A stretch of 64,000 nucleotides of DNA from Ailurus styani (GCA_002007465.1 LNAC01000846.1:170365-234364); one strand, 5' to 3'. Positions 11,229 through 21,727 are shown, counted from the stretch's first letter. The notes: generated by a model from the letters alone, not told the origin. Translations and numbers: made by a program.

Positions 11229-11380
11229 GGGGCGCCTGGGGGGCTCAGCGGGTTTAAGCCTCTGCCTTCGGCTCAGGTCTTGATCTCAGGGTCCTGGGAT
11301 CGAGCCCCGCATCGGGCTCTCTGCTCAGCGGGGAGCCTGCTTCCTCCTCTCTCTCTCTGCCTGCCTCTCTGCCTACTTGT

Positions 11381-11418
<38 letters not shown>

Positions 11419-11439
11419 AAATAAATAAAATTAAAAAAA
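11229..11439 (+). mobile_element. CAN-SINE, full length
   Basis: Flanked by a 14-bp target-site duplication (11215-11228 and 11440-11453). Contains a CT microsatellite. Confidence 0.96.
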
Positions 11440-11454
11440 AATAGTGATCCTGGA

Positions 11455-11860
11455 AGTCATCTTTAAATGATTGTGTATTTAGTGCCAGTTCCTGTGTTAG
11501 ATGATTGGCGTACATCCTCTTGGTTAACTCTCATGGCTCCCTTACAATGGTGGCAGTTTTGCCATTTTTTTTTTTTAAGATTTTTATTTATTCATTTGAC
11601 ACAGAGAGAGGGACTACAAGTCGGCAGAGAGGCAGGCAGAGAGAGAGGAGAGAGAAGGAAGCAGGCTCCCCGCTGAGCAGAGAGCCCGACGTGGGCCTCG
11701 ATCCCAGGACCCTGGGATCATGACCTGAGCCGAAGGCAGCGGCTTTAACCCACTGAGCCACCCAGGCGCCCAGCAGTTTTGCCATTTTATGGATCAGGAA
11801 ACTGAGGTTCAAAGGAGCCATGGAATTTTCCCAGAGTCCTCAAACTGGTGTGATCATTGG
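11455..11860 (-). repeat. MIR/L2-class ancient repeat split by a SINE
   Basis: 'CATCCTCTTGGTTAACTCTC' and 'GCCATTTTATGGATCAGGAAACTGAGGTTC' are the wording of an old MIR-class repeat read in reverse. A SINE at 11569-11772 interrupts it. Confidence 0.5.
11569..11772 (-). mobile_element. CAN-SINE, full length
   Basis: 16-bp perfect target-site duplication (11553-11568 and 11773-11788). Confidence 0.97.
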
Positions 11861-12146
11861 AATCCTCTGCTCTGATCACACCTTGGTCACCTTCAAAAGT
11901 GCGGCGCAAATGTCCTTTCCTCCCTAACCTGCCCCCATCTCCACCCCTAAACAAAATGAAATGCTTCCTCCTCTGTGCTTTCCTCTACTACGTGCATTCT
12001 TGTGTGTAGCTCTTCCCAACAAATATTCAACAAATAGTCCCTGGTATCTATTAGGATGGGTGACTGTGCTCCTGTCTTTCTGCCCAGCTGTAGCCGGGTA
12101 TGTTTGTGGAAGGAAGTGGGTCTCTTAAAAAAAAAAATACGATTTT

Positions 12147-12349
12147 TTTTTTAAAGATTTTATTTATTCATTTAACACAGAGAGAGAGAGATTACAAGTA
12201 GGCAGAGAGGCAGGCAGAGAGAGAGGAGAGAGGAGGAAGCAGGCTCCCTGCTGAGCAGAGAGCCCGATGTGGGCCTCGATCCCAGGACCCTGGGATCATG
12301 ACCTGAGCCAAAGGCAGCGGCTTTAACCCACTGAGCCACCCAGGCGCCC
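12147..12349 (-). mobile_element. CAN-SINE, full length
   Basis: 15-bp target-site duplication (12132-12146 and 12350-12364). Confidence 0.96.
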
Positions 12350-12427
12350 AAAAAATACGATTTTAATTGTGCAAAATAGTCATAATGTAAAACTCACCAT
12401 CTTAGCCATTTTCAAGTGTACAGGTTT

Positions 12428-12606
12428 GTTTTTTTTTTTTAAAGATTTTATTTATTAATTTGTCAGAGAGAGGGAGCGGAGAGAGAGAGCGTGCGCACAA
12501 ACAAAGGGAGTGGCAGGCAGAGGGACATGGGACTCCATCCCAGGACCCCGGGATCATGACCTGAGCCGAAGGCAGCTGCTTAACCACCTGAACCACCCAG
12601 GCGTTC
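12428..12606 (-). mobile_element. CAN-SINE, diverged
   Basis: Inverse orientation, shorter A/T tail, degraded tRNA-like end (CCACCCAGGCGTTCC). Inserted in the L1 fragment. Confidence 0.9.
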
Positions 12607-13129
12607 CCTCCCTGCCCCCTGCCCCTTTTTAAAAGCTTTTATCGAGTGTGTGGTCTAGTAGTGTTAAATATATGTACATCCTTCTGCAACCGATTTCCAG
12701 AACCCTTTCCATATTGAAAAACTGAAACTATGTACCCATTAAAAGACAACACCCTCCACCCCTTTCCCTCAGCCCCTGGCAACCACCATTCTGCTCTCTG
12801 TTTCTATAAATCTCACTACTCTAGGGACCTCAGATAAATGGAATCATATAATATTCGTCTCTATAACTTGCTTATTTTACTCAGCATAGGGTCCTTTAGG
12901 TTCATCTATGATGTGTCATGGGTCCGAATTTCCTCCCTTGTTAAGGCTGAGTCTCCCAGTATATGTACATTTCACAGGCTGTTTATCCACTCATTCATCA
13001 ATAGACACCTGGGTGGCTTCCAGCATTTGGACGTTATGAGTAATCCTGCTGTGAATAAGGGTGTACCAGTATCTCTTTGAGACCCTGATTTTGCTTCTTT
13101 TGGGTCTACACTCAGAAATTGCTGGATCA

Positions 13130-13291
13130 GGGGCACCTGGGTGGCTCAGTCAGTTAAGTGTCTGACTCTTGATTTTGGCTCAGGTCATCATCTCGGGGTC
13201 ATGGGATTGAACCCCAGGTCAGCTAGATGTGGAGCCTAAGATTCTCTCTCTCGCCCTCTCCCTCTGCCCCTCCATTCACTTGCTCTCTCTC

Positions 13292-13349
<58 letters not shown>
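13130..13349 (+). mobile_element. Older CAN-SINE with long poly-A
   Basis: GGGCACCTGGGTGGCTCAGTCAGTTAAG head of an older subfamily. Ends in more than 50 A residues that run into the N gap. Confidence 0.9.
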
Positions 13350-13412
13350 NNNNNNNNNNNNNNNNNNNNNNNNNNNNNNNNNNNNNNNNNNNNNNNNNNN
13401 NNNNNNNNNNNN
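13350..13412. other. Assembly gap (63 N)
   Basis: Run of N between the poly-A of one SINE and the body of an inverse SINE, a junction that short reads would not resolve. Confidence 1.
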
Positions 13413-13574
13413 AGATTACAAGTAGGCAGAGAGGCAGGCAGAGAGAGAGGAGAGAGGAGGAAGCAGGCTCCCTGCTGAGCAGAGAGCCCGATGTGGGCCT
13501 CGATCCCAGGACCCTGGGATCATGACCTGAGCCGAAGGCAGCGGCTTTAACCCACTGAGCCACCCAGGCCCCCC
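13413..13574 (-). mobile_element. CAN-SINE, left end lost in gap
   Basis: Begins AGATTACAAGTAGGCAGAG directly after the gap and ends at CCACCCAGGCCCCCC. Its poly-T end lies in the gap. Confidence 0.93.
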
Positions 13575-13622
13575 AGACTTGTTGTTTTTAATAGAAACCA
13601 TCCTAATGGGTGTAAGGTGGTT

Positions 13623-14823
13623 TACTTTACAGAACTTTTGCTAAATGAGCCCAGACCCTGGCATATCAGAGTATTTATGGAGTGAATGGATTCAACCACA
13701 AATGGAGGTAGTTTTGTTTCCCAGGGTTTGTTTGATGAAGAAATAGTATTCAACACTCTGGTGTCTTTTCTGAGCTCAAGGGCTTGAATTTGGACTGTTT
13801 GGCGGTAAGACTGCACATTCTCCCTCCAGCGGTGGTTTTCCCCTGAGCCCGGGGAGGTGTTTTCTGCCCGCCAGGCCCCCAGGCCCATCATATCAGCCCT
13901 CCAAGTGACCAGCTCCTGGAGGTGCTGCGGAGAGGCAGCCTGTCCCCAGAGTCACTTCCCGACCTGGCTCCACTCTGCATAAGGCAAACAAATCCACGAG
14001 GAAGAAACCAGCAGGCCTGCAAAACCCAAGGCCTCCAGCCCACCAGGGATGCTCTGGGTACCGGGGGAGGGCAAGCGCAGGAGCCCACTGCCCCCCACCC
14101 CACCCCAGGGCTCAGGGGGGCAGAGCGGAGTCACATGTCAGGGATACACACCCAAGCTGACTTGAAAGCCCAAACCAGCAGCCGCCCCTGCTCTTGAGAA
14201 CTCCTCTGGGTGCCTGCAGGCTTATGCTGGGCTGAGTCGCTGAGTCACTTCCTCACCTTAATTCCCCGTAATACCTTCCCTTTCTCTGCAGCTTTACTCC
14301 CGGCTCCACTGTCTGAGTGTGCAGTGTCTGGGGAAGCCGTGCAGGTGGGTCGTCTGAATGGTCTGCCGGGACGCCGCAGACAGGACCACGAATGGAGTTG
14401 GGGGAGGGAGGCTTTGCGGCGGGGGAGGCACAGGGAAGCCAGGTTTGTCTGCTGGCTCTGAAGCACATCCCAATTTCCCGAGCCAGCTCCGTCTCTGCAA
14501 GCCTGAGCACAGCTCAACACCTCCAGGCAGGAGTCTTGAGGGCCAGCAGCAGGGCCTGGAGGGTGGAGCAGGGATGGAGAGGAGCAGAGGAAACGTGGGG
14601 GGTTGGCGGGTTGTCGCGGCTGCTCTGCGTCCCAACCAGTGCCACGTTCTCTGGAGAACGGGCCGCATCCTGAAGGTCAGGTTCAAAGGTTACGTTGTTT
14701 GTGCCGGTTTCCTGGAGGAGTCTAAGGAGATCTCACTGTTATCCCGGGCCTGTTTCTGGAAGCACCAGTGTTCCTTTCATCCCTGTAGGTACTCTTTCCT
14801 TCCCTGTCTACAACTAAAGCTTT
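13623..14823. other. Unique intergenic sequence
   Basis: About 1.2 kb without a recognised repeat. Open frames on both strands have no recognisable homology. Contains the AP-1/ETS-like site at 14231-14254. Confidence 0.5.
14231..14254 (+). promoter_or_regulatory. Candidate AP-1/MAF plus ETS composite site
   Basis: GCTGAGTCG followed by CTGAGTCAC and TTCCTC. The consensus TGAGTCA at 14241-14247 sits one base from an ETS-like TTCC. Short motifs; function is inference. Confidence 0.3.
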
Positions 14824-15020
14824 CTTTTTTTTTTTTTTAAGATTTTATTTATTTATTTGACAGAGAGAGAGAGAGCACAAGGAGGCAGAGAGGCAGACAG
14901 AGAGGAGGAAGCAGGCTCCCCGCTGAACAGGGAGCCCAATATGGGGCTTGATCCCAGGACCCTGAGATCATGACCTGAGCCGAAGGCAGAGGCTTTAACC
15001 CACTGAGCCACCCAGGCGCC
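14824..15020 (-). mobile_element. CAN-SINE, full length
   Basis: Poly-T start and CCACCCAGGCGCC end. The flanks share a CTAAAG word, a weak target-site duplication. Confidence 0.95.
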
Positions 15021-15022
15021 CC

Positions 15023-15748
15023 ACTAAAGTTTTGTTTTAGGATCCTGGATTCTTCATTTATATCTTAGCGTTGCTTCCTGTGTCTGCCTGCCTCTGCTTG
15101 TACATTCTAAGATAGAAATCAGGGCAAAGTTGATTTCTAGTAAACTTATTCATCCCCATAGCTCAAAGAGTCAAACAGCAGTGCAAGACATGAAAAAGAG
15201 ATTTCTCCCTCATCAGAGACATCCACCTTCAGTTGTTACTGCTCATTCTCACGCCAACAACCCACTGACTTCTTTGGCCCTCATCCTTCCGCGTCGCCAC
15301 ACGGTCATCTGGTCACAGCAGCAGTCTGTGCTGAGAGCACGGGCACCAGGTAAACACGGTCCCCCTGTTTCCACGAAGAGCTATGGATGGACTGTGAGGA
15401 CTTCCCTTTGCACGCACCAGGTTTTGATTTTTCCCGGAGCGAATGACTCTCCACCCCCTCCGTTTGCTTCCTTTTCTATGTACTCCATGCCAAACCCTCC
15501 TGGTTGCTGAAATCTCCCCTCTCTAAACTCAGATGATATTCTACCAATTAAATTTCCTTAATGAAACCTCTCTTGGAGTTTTGTGAGCTCCTCCGACGTG
15601 GGGTGCTTGGGCCTGGTAACGCAGCTTTCTTCCTGCAGCCACTGCCTTCCCGGGCTGTCCTGCAGGATTCTCTCCCGTCTGCCTGGGTTAGACCCCCGCT
15701 CTCTGTGTGCTGTCTTTTCTTCTTCTTCTCCTCCTCCTCCTCCTCCTC
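15023..15748. other. Unique intergenic sequence
   Basis: No coding, RNA or confident repeat signal. A (TCC)n-like run lies at about 15717-15750. Confidence 0.45.
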
Positions 15749-15843
15749 CTGCTTTTTTTAAGCAATCTCTGGCCCAGCGTGGGGCTTGAACTCATGACCC
15801 TGAGGTCAAGCGTCACTGCTCCGACTGAGCCGGCCGGTGCCCC
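15749..15843 (-). mobile_element. Old tRNA-like SINE monomer
   Basis: TTTTTTTAAGCAATCTCTGGCCC... GACTGAGCCGGCCGGTGCCCC. Inverse tRNA-Lys-like unit without the CT-rich body, of the older short type. Confidence 0.8.
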
Positions 15844-16261
15844 CTGGTGCCCGTCTTTTGCTTGGTTTACTGCCTTATTCTGGTGCGACATCCTCCAGCA
15901 GCCTGCTGAATCCGTGAAAACAATTTTTTTTTAATCTTAAATGACTGAAAATTGTCTTTTTCTATTTTCAAACCTGACTGATAATTTGCATGGACAGAAA
16001 AATTTTAAGTTGGGGACAACCAACCTTCAGAATTTTGAAAACACTGCATAAGTGTCTTCAAATTTGCAGTGCTTCTTTTGAGACATTCAAGCCCTTATTT
16101 CTGACCTGTTCCCCCATCCCTTTGGAAATTTGTAGAACCTTCTTTTTGTCTTCTGTGTTCTGAATTATGATGATTTTTCGTGATGTGAGTCTGTTATCAT
16201 CCATTGTGTCAGGTATTCAGTGGGCCTATGTATTTATTTATTTGTTTATTTATTTATTTTA
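15844..16261. other. AT-rich intergenic sequence
   Basis: Nothing specific seen. May be decayed L1. Confidence 0.4.
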
Positions 16262-16362
16262 TTAAAGATTTTGCTTTTAAGGTATCTCTACACCCAACGT
16301 GGGGCTCAAACCCCACGATCAAGAGTCCCATGCTCCACCAACTGAGCCACCCAGGCACCCCT
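16262..16362 (-). mobile_element. Old tRNA-like SINE monomer
   Basis: 'AAGGTATCTCTACACCCAACG' to 'CCAACTGAGCCACCCAGGC': inverse tRNA-like unit preceded by a TTTA-rich tail. Confidence 0.85.
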
Positions 16363-16646
16363 CCATGGGCCCTTTTAATCTGGACATGCATGTCCTTCAC
16401 GGTTGAGAAAAATTCCTTCAAGCATTTTTTTGATCATTCCCTCCACTCCATTTTCTCTGTTTTCATTTTTCTGGAACTTCTGTTGTTCAGAAAGGGGGCC
16501 TCCTGGTTAGCCCTCTAATTTTCTTGTCTATTCCCTTCAATTTCCCATGTCTGTGGTTTTGTACTACTTTTGGGGGAGATTTCCTCAACTTCATCTTCCA
16601 ATCCTTCTATTAAGTTTTTTATTTCTGATATTTAAAAGAGTTTTTT
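16363..16646. other. AT-rich intergenic sequence
   Basis: T-rich sequence with no gene signal; possibly decayed L1. Confidence 0.35.
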
Positions 16647-16839
16647 GCTTTTTTAAAAGATTTTATTTATTTGAGAGAGAGAGACAGTGAGAGAGGGAAC
16701 ACAAGCAGGGGGAGTGGGAGAGGGAGAAGCAGGCTTCCTGGTGAGCAGGGAGCCCAATGCAGGGCTTGATCCCAGGACCCTGGGATCAAAACCTGAGCCA
16801 AAGGCAGACGCTTAATGACTGAGCCAACCAGGTGCCCCT
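16647..16839 (-). mobile_element. CAN-SINE, older subfamily
   Basis: TTTTAAAAGATTTTATTTATTTGAGAGAGAG start, GAGCCAACCAGGTGCCCC end, and an imperfect AAGAGTTTTTT-type flanking repeat. Confidence 0.92.
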
Positions 16840-16976
16840 TACAAGAGTTTTTTTACAAGAAAAATGACGGCTGTATTAGGAAAAATTTTACATAAATTCT
16901 GATCCATTCCTGCGCTAATTGGTAACAAATGCAGGATTCACTGCAAGGGATATTTTTAATTTTAAGAGCTCCTTTT

Positions 16977-17189
16977 TGGGGGCGCCTGGGTGGCTCAATC
17001 AGTTAAGCATCAGCGTCTTGATTCTGGCTCAGGTCATGATCTCAAATCCTGAGATCGAGCCCCATGTCAGGCTCCACACTGGACATGGGGCCTGCTTAAG
17101 ATTCTCACTTCCCCTCTCCACTAATCTCCCCCCCTTATACTCACCACTCTGTCTCTTTCTAAGATAAATAAATCAAATCTTAAAAGAAA
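16977..17189 (+). mobile_element. CAN-SINE, older subfamily
   Basis: GGGGGCGCCTGGGTGGCTCAATCAGTTAAG head, body without the long CT tract, AAATAAATCAAATC tail. Confidence 0.92.
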
Positions 17190-17220
17190 AGTTCCTTTCC
17201 CCTTTGAATGGTCCCTTTTA

Positions 17221-17420
17221 TATTTGTTTGTTTGTTTGTTTGTTTTTAGAGAGAATGTGTGTGTGGGGGGGTAGGGGTGGAGGGAGAGAGTGAATCCCAA
17301 GCAGGCTCCACGCCCTGCATAGAACCTGACACGGGGTTTGATCTCAGGACCCTGAGATCATGACCTGAGCTGAAATCAAGAGTCCAATGCTTAACTGACT
17401 TACCCACCCAGGTGCCCCTG
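17221..17420 (-). mobile_element. CAN-SINE, older, diverged
   Basis: (TTTG)n tail, AGAGAGAATGTGTGTG body, ending TTACCCACCCAGGTGCCCC. Confidence 0.88.
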
Positions 17421-17689
17421 AATGCTCCCTTATTAAAGAAACAGTGATATTGTGTTTTTGTTTTAGTTTTGTCCGTATATACATCTACCGTCTACATAAA
17501 ATATGTCCATATATTTAATGTCCTTTTTAATACATCCATATTTAATATGGACATATATTTAATATGTCCATATACTTAATAGTATTGTGTTTCTGTTTTA
17601 GCAAGGCATTACATTTTTAAAATCTCTCTAAAGATATTAATGATAGATTTTTTAAATTTTGTTTTATTTTATTATTTTTATTTATTTTA
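17421..17689. other. AT-rich palindrome-containing sequence
   Basis: Contains several copies of ATATGTCCATAT-like words and their inverse. A perfect 10-bp inverted repeat lies at 17546-17555 and 17563-17572. Confidence 0.6.
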
Positions 17690-17895
17690 TTTTATTTTTT
17701 TAAAGGTTTTATTTATTTATTTGACACACAGAGAGAGATCAGATCACAAGTAGGCAGAGAGGCAGGCAGAGAGAGAGGAGGAAGCAGGCTCCCTGCAGAG
17801 CAGACAGCCCAATGCGGGCCTCGATCCCAGGACCCTGAGATCATGACCTGAGCCGAAAGCAGAGGCTTTAACCCACTGAGCCACCCAGGCGCCCA
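17690..17895 (-). mobile_element. CAN-SINE, full length
   Basis: T-rich tail, AGAGAGATCAGATCACAAGTAGG variant body, CCACCCAGGCGCCC end. Confidence 0.95.
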
Positions 17896-18461
17896 TGATT
17901 ATTGTCTTTGAAAAAGGGAGTATGTGCATAGCATGGTGACTGTCGTTCATAAGACTGTATTGCATATTTAGCAAAGATATTGCATATCTTAGCAAAGAGA
18001 GTAGATCTTAAAAGTCTTCATCACAAATAAAATCTTTTTGTAACTATGCATGGTGACAGATGTTAGCTAGGCTTCCTGTGGTGATCATTTTGCGTATACA
18101 CAAATATTGAAACATCATGTCGTATACCTCAAACCACTACAGTGGCATGTGTCAGTTGTACCTCAATAAAAAGAAAAGAGAGTATGTTACTCACAGTTCC
18201 CAAGAGGAGGGGCCGCGCCTTCCCAGGGCCACACTGGGAAGCACCAAAGGGCAGATGTGAACGGAGAAACATGGGCCGGAGCCTGTGGTTTCTGCAGGAA
18301 GGATGGGCAAGGCAGAGGAAGCAGGCAGGGGATTGGCTAGGTTGAATAATTGCAGCGGGCTCCGGGGTGTAGGGCTGTCCCTCCTTGTCTGGTACCTGGC
18401 CCCGGGGTGATCAGGGCAGGGAAACAGCGGCGGGGGGTAAGGGCTGAACAGGAAGGTGACT
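17896..18461. other. Intergenic sequence
   Basis: 17900-18180 ('TGCATAGCATGGTGACTGTCG', 'GATCATTTTGCGTATAC') is probably an old L1 3'-end type repeat. The rest is unassigned. Confidence 0.4.
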
Positions 18462-18580
18462 GTGGCCTGGCTGGCTCAGTCAGTGGAGCATGAGACTCTT
18501 GATCTGGGGGTTGTGACTGGGAGTTTGAGCCCCACCCTGAGTGTGGGGATTACTAAAAAAAAAAAAAAAAAAAAAAAAAG
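18462..18580 (+). mobile_element. Old tRNA-like SINE monomer
   Basis: TGGCTGGCTCAGTCAGTGGAGCATG... with GAGTTTGAGCCCC (B-box-like) and a long poly-A (18555-18579). Short older type without the CT body. Confidence 0.85.
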
Positions 18581-19082
18581 GTGATTGGAGTCTGGGCTCT
18601 GAATTAGTTGGTTTGCATATGAAAAGTGCACTCACAGGAGAATCCTTCATTATCTCCAGCATTTGGCTTGTCCTGGCGGGGGCAGTCTCTCCGGGTCCTG
18701 GGAATGTCAAAGCATTAGAATAAAAAAACATGCTTCCTACAGGGCCAGCGCGCAGGTTCTTAATCACTTCGCCCGTCCCTCCTTAACACTTTCTCTGGTC
18801 AGTGGCTTCCAGACTTTGACTTTTCTTACCTTTTGACAGTGGACCCCTTTCTCCAAGTGAAATCTCGAGGCCACCCCGTTTGTTAAAGAATGCTCCTCTG
18901 CCTGAGGGCCGCTGGGCAGAGGGCACGGAACGAAGCCCCCAGCAGCCGGCGCCCGCTCATTTCAGAAGCAGCCCGAGAGGCCCCCCCGTGGACTCCCCTT
19001 AAGAGAGAGGGAGGCTGGCCGGGAACTGGGACCTGAGAGCAGCCACGAGTGGGGGTGCGACCTTGGGTTCGTACTTCCCCTC
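18581..19082. other. Unique intergenic sequence
   Basis: GC-rich toward 18,890-19,080. No gene signal. Confidence 0.45.
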
Positions 19083-19311
19083 CCGTTCTCTTGTTACAAC
19101 AGCTTTACCGAGCTATTATCCACGGAGCACACACTGTACCCACTTAAAGTATACAACTTAGTGGCTTTTAGAATATTTGGAGTCAAGCCTCTATCGCCAC
19201 AATTTGAGGCCATTCCCATCACCCCAAAAGAAACCCCATCCCCACTGGCTGTCACCACCCAAACTTCCCACTCCACTGCCAGCCCCAGGCAACCACGAAC
19301 CTACTTGCTAT

Positions 19312-19515
19312 CTTTTTTTTTTTTTTAAAGATTTTATTTATTTATTTCACAGAGGGAGAGAGATCACAAGGAGGCAGAGAGGCAGGCAGACAGAGAGGGG
19401 GAAGCAGGCTCCCCGCTGAGCAGAGAGCCCGATGCAGGCCTCGATCCCAGGACCCTGAGATCATGACCTGAGCCGAAGGCAGAGGCTTTAACCCACTGAG
19501 CCACCCAGGCGCCCA
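19312..19515 (-). mobile_element. CAN-SINE, full length
   Basis: Poly-T start, body with CACAGAGGGAGAGAGATCACAAGG, CCACCCAGGCGCCC end. Inserted in the L1. Confidence 0.95.
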
Positions 19516-19795
19516 AGCACGACGTTTTCAAGGATCATCCACACTGGCACGTGTCAGTGCCTCCTCCCTTCTCATGGCCAAATGGTACACTCCTTTATGG
19601 GACGTGCCCCGTCTTGTGCATCCACTGATGGACATCTGGGTTGTTTCCACTTTTTGGCTATTTCGTAGAATGCCGCCATGAACATTCACGACCAAGGTTT
19701 TGTGTTAACGGATATTTTGAAGTCTCTTTGGGATGTGGTGACTCTCTGTTTAATCTCTTGGGCAATTGCCAGACTGTTTTCTGGAGATACATTAT

Positions 19796-20145
19796 GGACT
19801 CAATGTTTGTCCTCCTCCCACTAAATTTTTTATGTTGAAGCCATAGCCCCTATGTGATGCTCTTAGGTGAGGCCTTTGGGGGGTACCAGGTTCAGATGAG
19901 GTCTTGAGGGTGGTGCCCCATGATGGGATTAGCGCCATCATAAGAGGCAGGAACACCAGAGTTTCTTCTCTCTAGCATGTGAGGATGTGGCAAAGAGGCA
20001 GCTGCCTGCACATGGGCCTTCATGGAGAACTGCATGTGCTGGCACTTGATCTTGGACTTTCAAGTGTCTAGAACCATGAGAAGTAAATATCTTGTTCAAA
20101 CCATGCAGCGAGTATCGTTTGGTTGTAGCAGCGCCGGCTAGGGTA
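19796..20145 (+). mobile_element. MaLR-type LTR remnant (MST/MLT-like)
   Basis: 'GGACTCAATGTTTGTCC... ATGTTGAAGCCATAGCCCC', 'GAGGCCTTTGGGGGGTACC', 'GATGGGATTAGCGCC', 'ATCTTGGACTTTCAAG' and 'GAGAAGTAAATATCTTGTT' follow the order of a MaLR LTR. Diverged. Confidence 0.7.
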
Positions 20146-20159
20146 CAGCCGAACCACTT

Positions 20160-20368
20160 TATTTATTTATTTTTAAAGATTTTATTTATTTATTTGACAC
20201 CGAGAGAGAGACTACAAGTAGGCAGAGAGGCAGGCAGAGAGACAGGGAGAGGAGGAAGCAGGCTCCCTGCTGAGCAGAGAGCCCGATGCAGGCCTCGATC
20301 CCAGGACGCTGAGATCATGACCTGAGCCGAAGGCAGAGGCTTTAACCCACTGAGCCACCCAGGCGCCC
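20160..20368 (-). mobile_element. CAN-SINE, full length
   Basis: TTTATTTATTTATTTTTAAAG tail and CAGGCGCCCG end. Imperfect target-site duplication GCCGAACCACTTTA / GCCAAACCACTTTA. Confidence 0.95.
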
Positions 20369-20508
20369 GCCAAACCACTTTAGAGCTGGGGTGTGCAACT
20401 TCCAATTTCCCCACCAGTATTGTATGAAGGTTCCAAGTCCTCAGCATCTTTGTAAACACTTGTTCTTTGTAAACACTTGTAAACAAGGACAAGTTCATTT
20501 TTCTTATC

Positions 20509-20694
20509 TTTTTTTAAAGATTTTAATTATTTGAGAGAGAGAGCTTGAGCAGGGTGGGGAGGGGCAGAGGGAGAGAGAGAAGCAGACTCCCCACTGGGCA
20601 CAGAGCCCAACACAGGGCTTGATCCCAGGACCCCAAGTTCATGACCTGAGCTAAAGGCAGATGCCCAACCTACTGAGCCACCCAGGTGGCCCCC
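20509..20694 (-). mobile_element. CAN-SINE, older
   Basis: TTTTTTTAAAGATTTTAATTATTTGAGAGAG body, CCACCCAGGTGGCCCC end. Inserted in L1 sequence. Confidence 0.9.
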
Positions 20695-20999
20695 GTTTGT
20701 TTTCATGATAGCCATCCTAATAGGTGTGGGAGATGTCCTGACTTTGGTTTGTATTTCCCTCTCTTGGGCCACACCCTCCTCCTCTGCTCAGACAGAATCT
20801 CGAGCTTCTTGAAAGGTCTCTCTGATTTGATGCTCTGAGTGAAGTGCTTCCTTTAGAACGCCGAAGATGTGCTGCTGTGGTTGGGGATTGGGAGAGTGGG
20901 GATTGGGAGAGGGAAAGGAAGAGGAACAGAAGGGGTGTGATGCTGGTGCTCAGAGACCCCTTGGAAGAGCCCTAGTCACATGACATTGGAGCCAGCAGG

Positions 21000-21310
21000 A
21001 CTTTTGCTTTCATCCAGTCCAAACTGCCAAACTCTTGCAGGGAAGGAAACTGAGGTCCAGAGGTGTGACAGTCACCTAATGGTGTTCAGTGTGCCAGTGG
21101 CAGATCAGAGGGCTTGGACTTGCTCGGGGGCGCTGGAGAGCCCTGGGGTTTGATTCCCACGCATCTGCGCGACCAAGGGCCACTTTCTGCATCACAGTTT
21201 CGCCATCTGTGTCGTGGGTTAATATCTACCTTATGGAGTCTTGAGGATCTAAGTATTTTGAGGATATAAATATTTAATGTAGTAAATGCTCTGCAAATAA
21301 TTGTAATTTT
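21000..21310 (+). repeat. MIR-class fragments
   Basis: 'GGAAGGAAACTGAGGTCCAGAG' and 'CGACCAAGGGCCACTTTCTG... CACAGTTTCGCCATCTGTG... AATGTAGTAAATGCTCTGC' follow MIR core wording, probably two separate diverged copies. Confidence 0.5.
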
Positions 21311-21660
21311 GGAATATGCAATATTTGCATATGTATGATAAAAGAAAGTCCGACAGTACACGAAGGAGCACACATGAAAAACAAGTGTCTCTCCTGCACC
21401 CCTTCTCAGGGGCCACCACTGCTCCTAGTTTCCCTTCTTTCCCTTTGGGTAGATTCTGTGCATACGGTAGAAGTTATTTATCACATGGGACCCTAGACTT
21501 GGGGGAGATCATTAACCTGCCTGTCTTTGCAGCCTGGTCTTTCCCACCCTGCCCTTTCGCCCCCCCCCCGCCCGTCCACAGAACCGTGGGGCTCCCTCAT
21601 TTGTCCGGCTCCCCCTTCCCAAGCCCCATCCACCTGGTAATGATTTCCTAGAGAGTCTCC
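21311..21660. other. Unique intergenic sequence
   Basis: Unique, with a C-run at 21560-21570. No gene signal. Confidence 0.45.
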
Positions 21661-21665
21661 CAGGG

Positions 21666-21727
21666 GTCTCCATGGGGACGTTTCCTGCTCCGATCTCCAT
21701 GGCAACTCTGCAGGTTGCCATGGTGAC
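21666..21727 (+). promoter_or_regulatory. Cluster of three RFX X-box-like sites
   Basis: Three 14-mers fit the X-box pattern (G/A)TNNCCATGGNNAC: GTCTCCATGGGGAC (21666-21679), ATCTCCATGGCAAC (21693-21706) and GTTGCCATGGTGAC (21714-21727). The third is close to the palindromic RFX optimum GTTGCCATGGCAAC, and the second contains its GGCAAC half. RFX factors bind such sites in ciliary and other promoters and enhancers. The surrounding sequence is unique and moderately GC-rich. The target gene and in vivo function are unknown. Confidence 0.5.

Larger units (their letters stand above)
12365..13622. mobile_element. Ancient LINE-1 fragment, broken by SINEs
   Basis: The non-SINE parts (about 12365-12425, 12607-13128, 13576-13622) carry typical old mammalian L1 wording: 'AAAACTGAAACTATGTACCC', 'CCCCTGGCAACCACCATTCTG', 'GGAATCATATAATATTCGTC' and 'ATCCTAATGGGTGTAAGGTGG'. 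No intact open frame. Confidence 0.7.
19083..20765. mobile_element. Ancient LINE-1 fragment interrupted by an LTR and SINEs
   Basis: Blocks at 19083-19311, 19516-19795, about 20395-20504 and about 20695-20765 read in order as one old L1 ('CAGCTTTACCGAGCTATTATC', 'GACATCTGGGTTGTTTCCAC', 'ATAGCCATCCTAATAGGTG'). A MaLR-like LTR and SINEs later inserted into it. Same wording as the L1 at 12365-13622. Confidence 0.65.

Noticed and set aside
13227..13601. Open frames with long poly-Lys/poly-Phe and X residues
   Set aside because: They are the translated poly-A of a SINE and the N gap.
15749..15843. Possible tRNA gene (minus strand)
   Set aside because: Old SINE monomer; cloverleaf not closed. The same applies to 16262-16362, 18462-18580 and 50316-50421.
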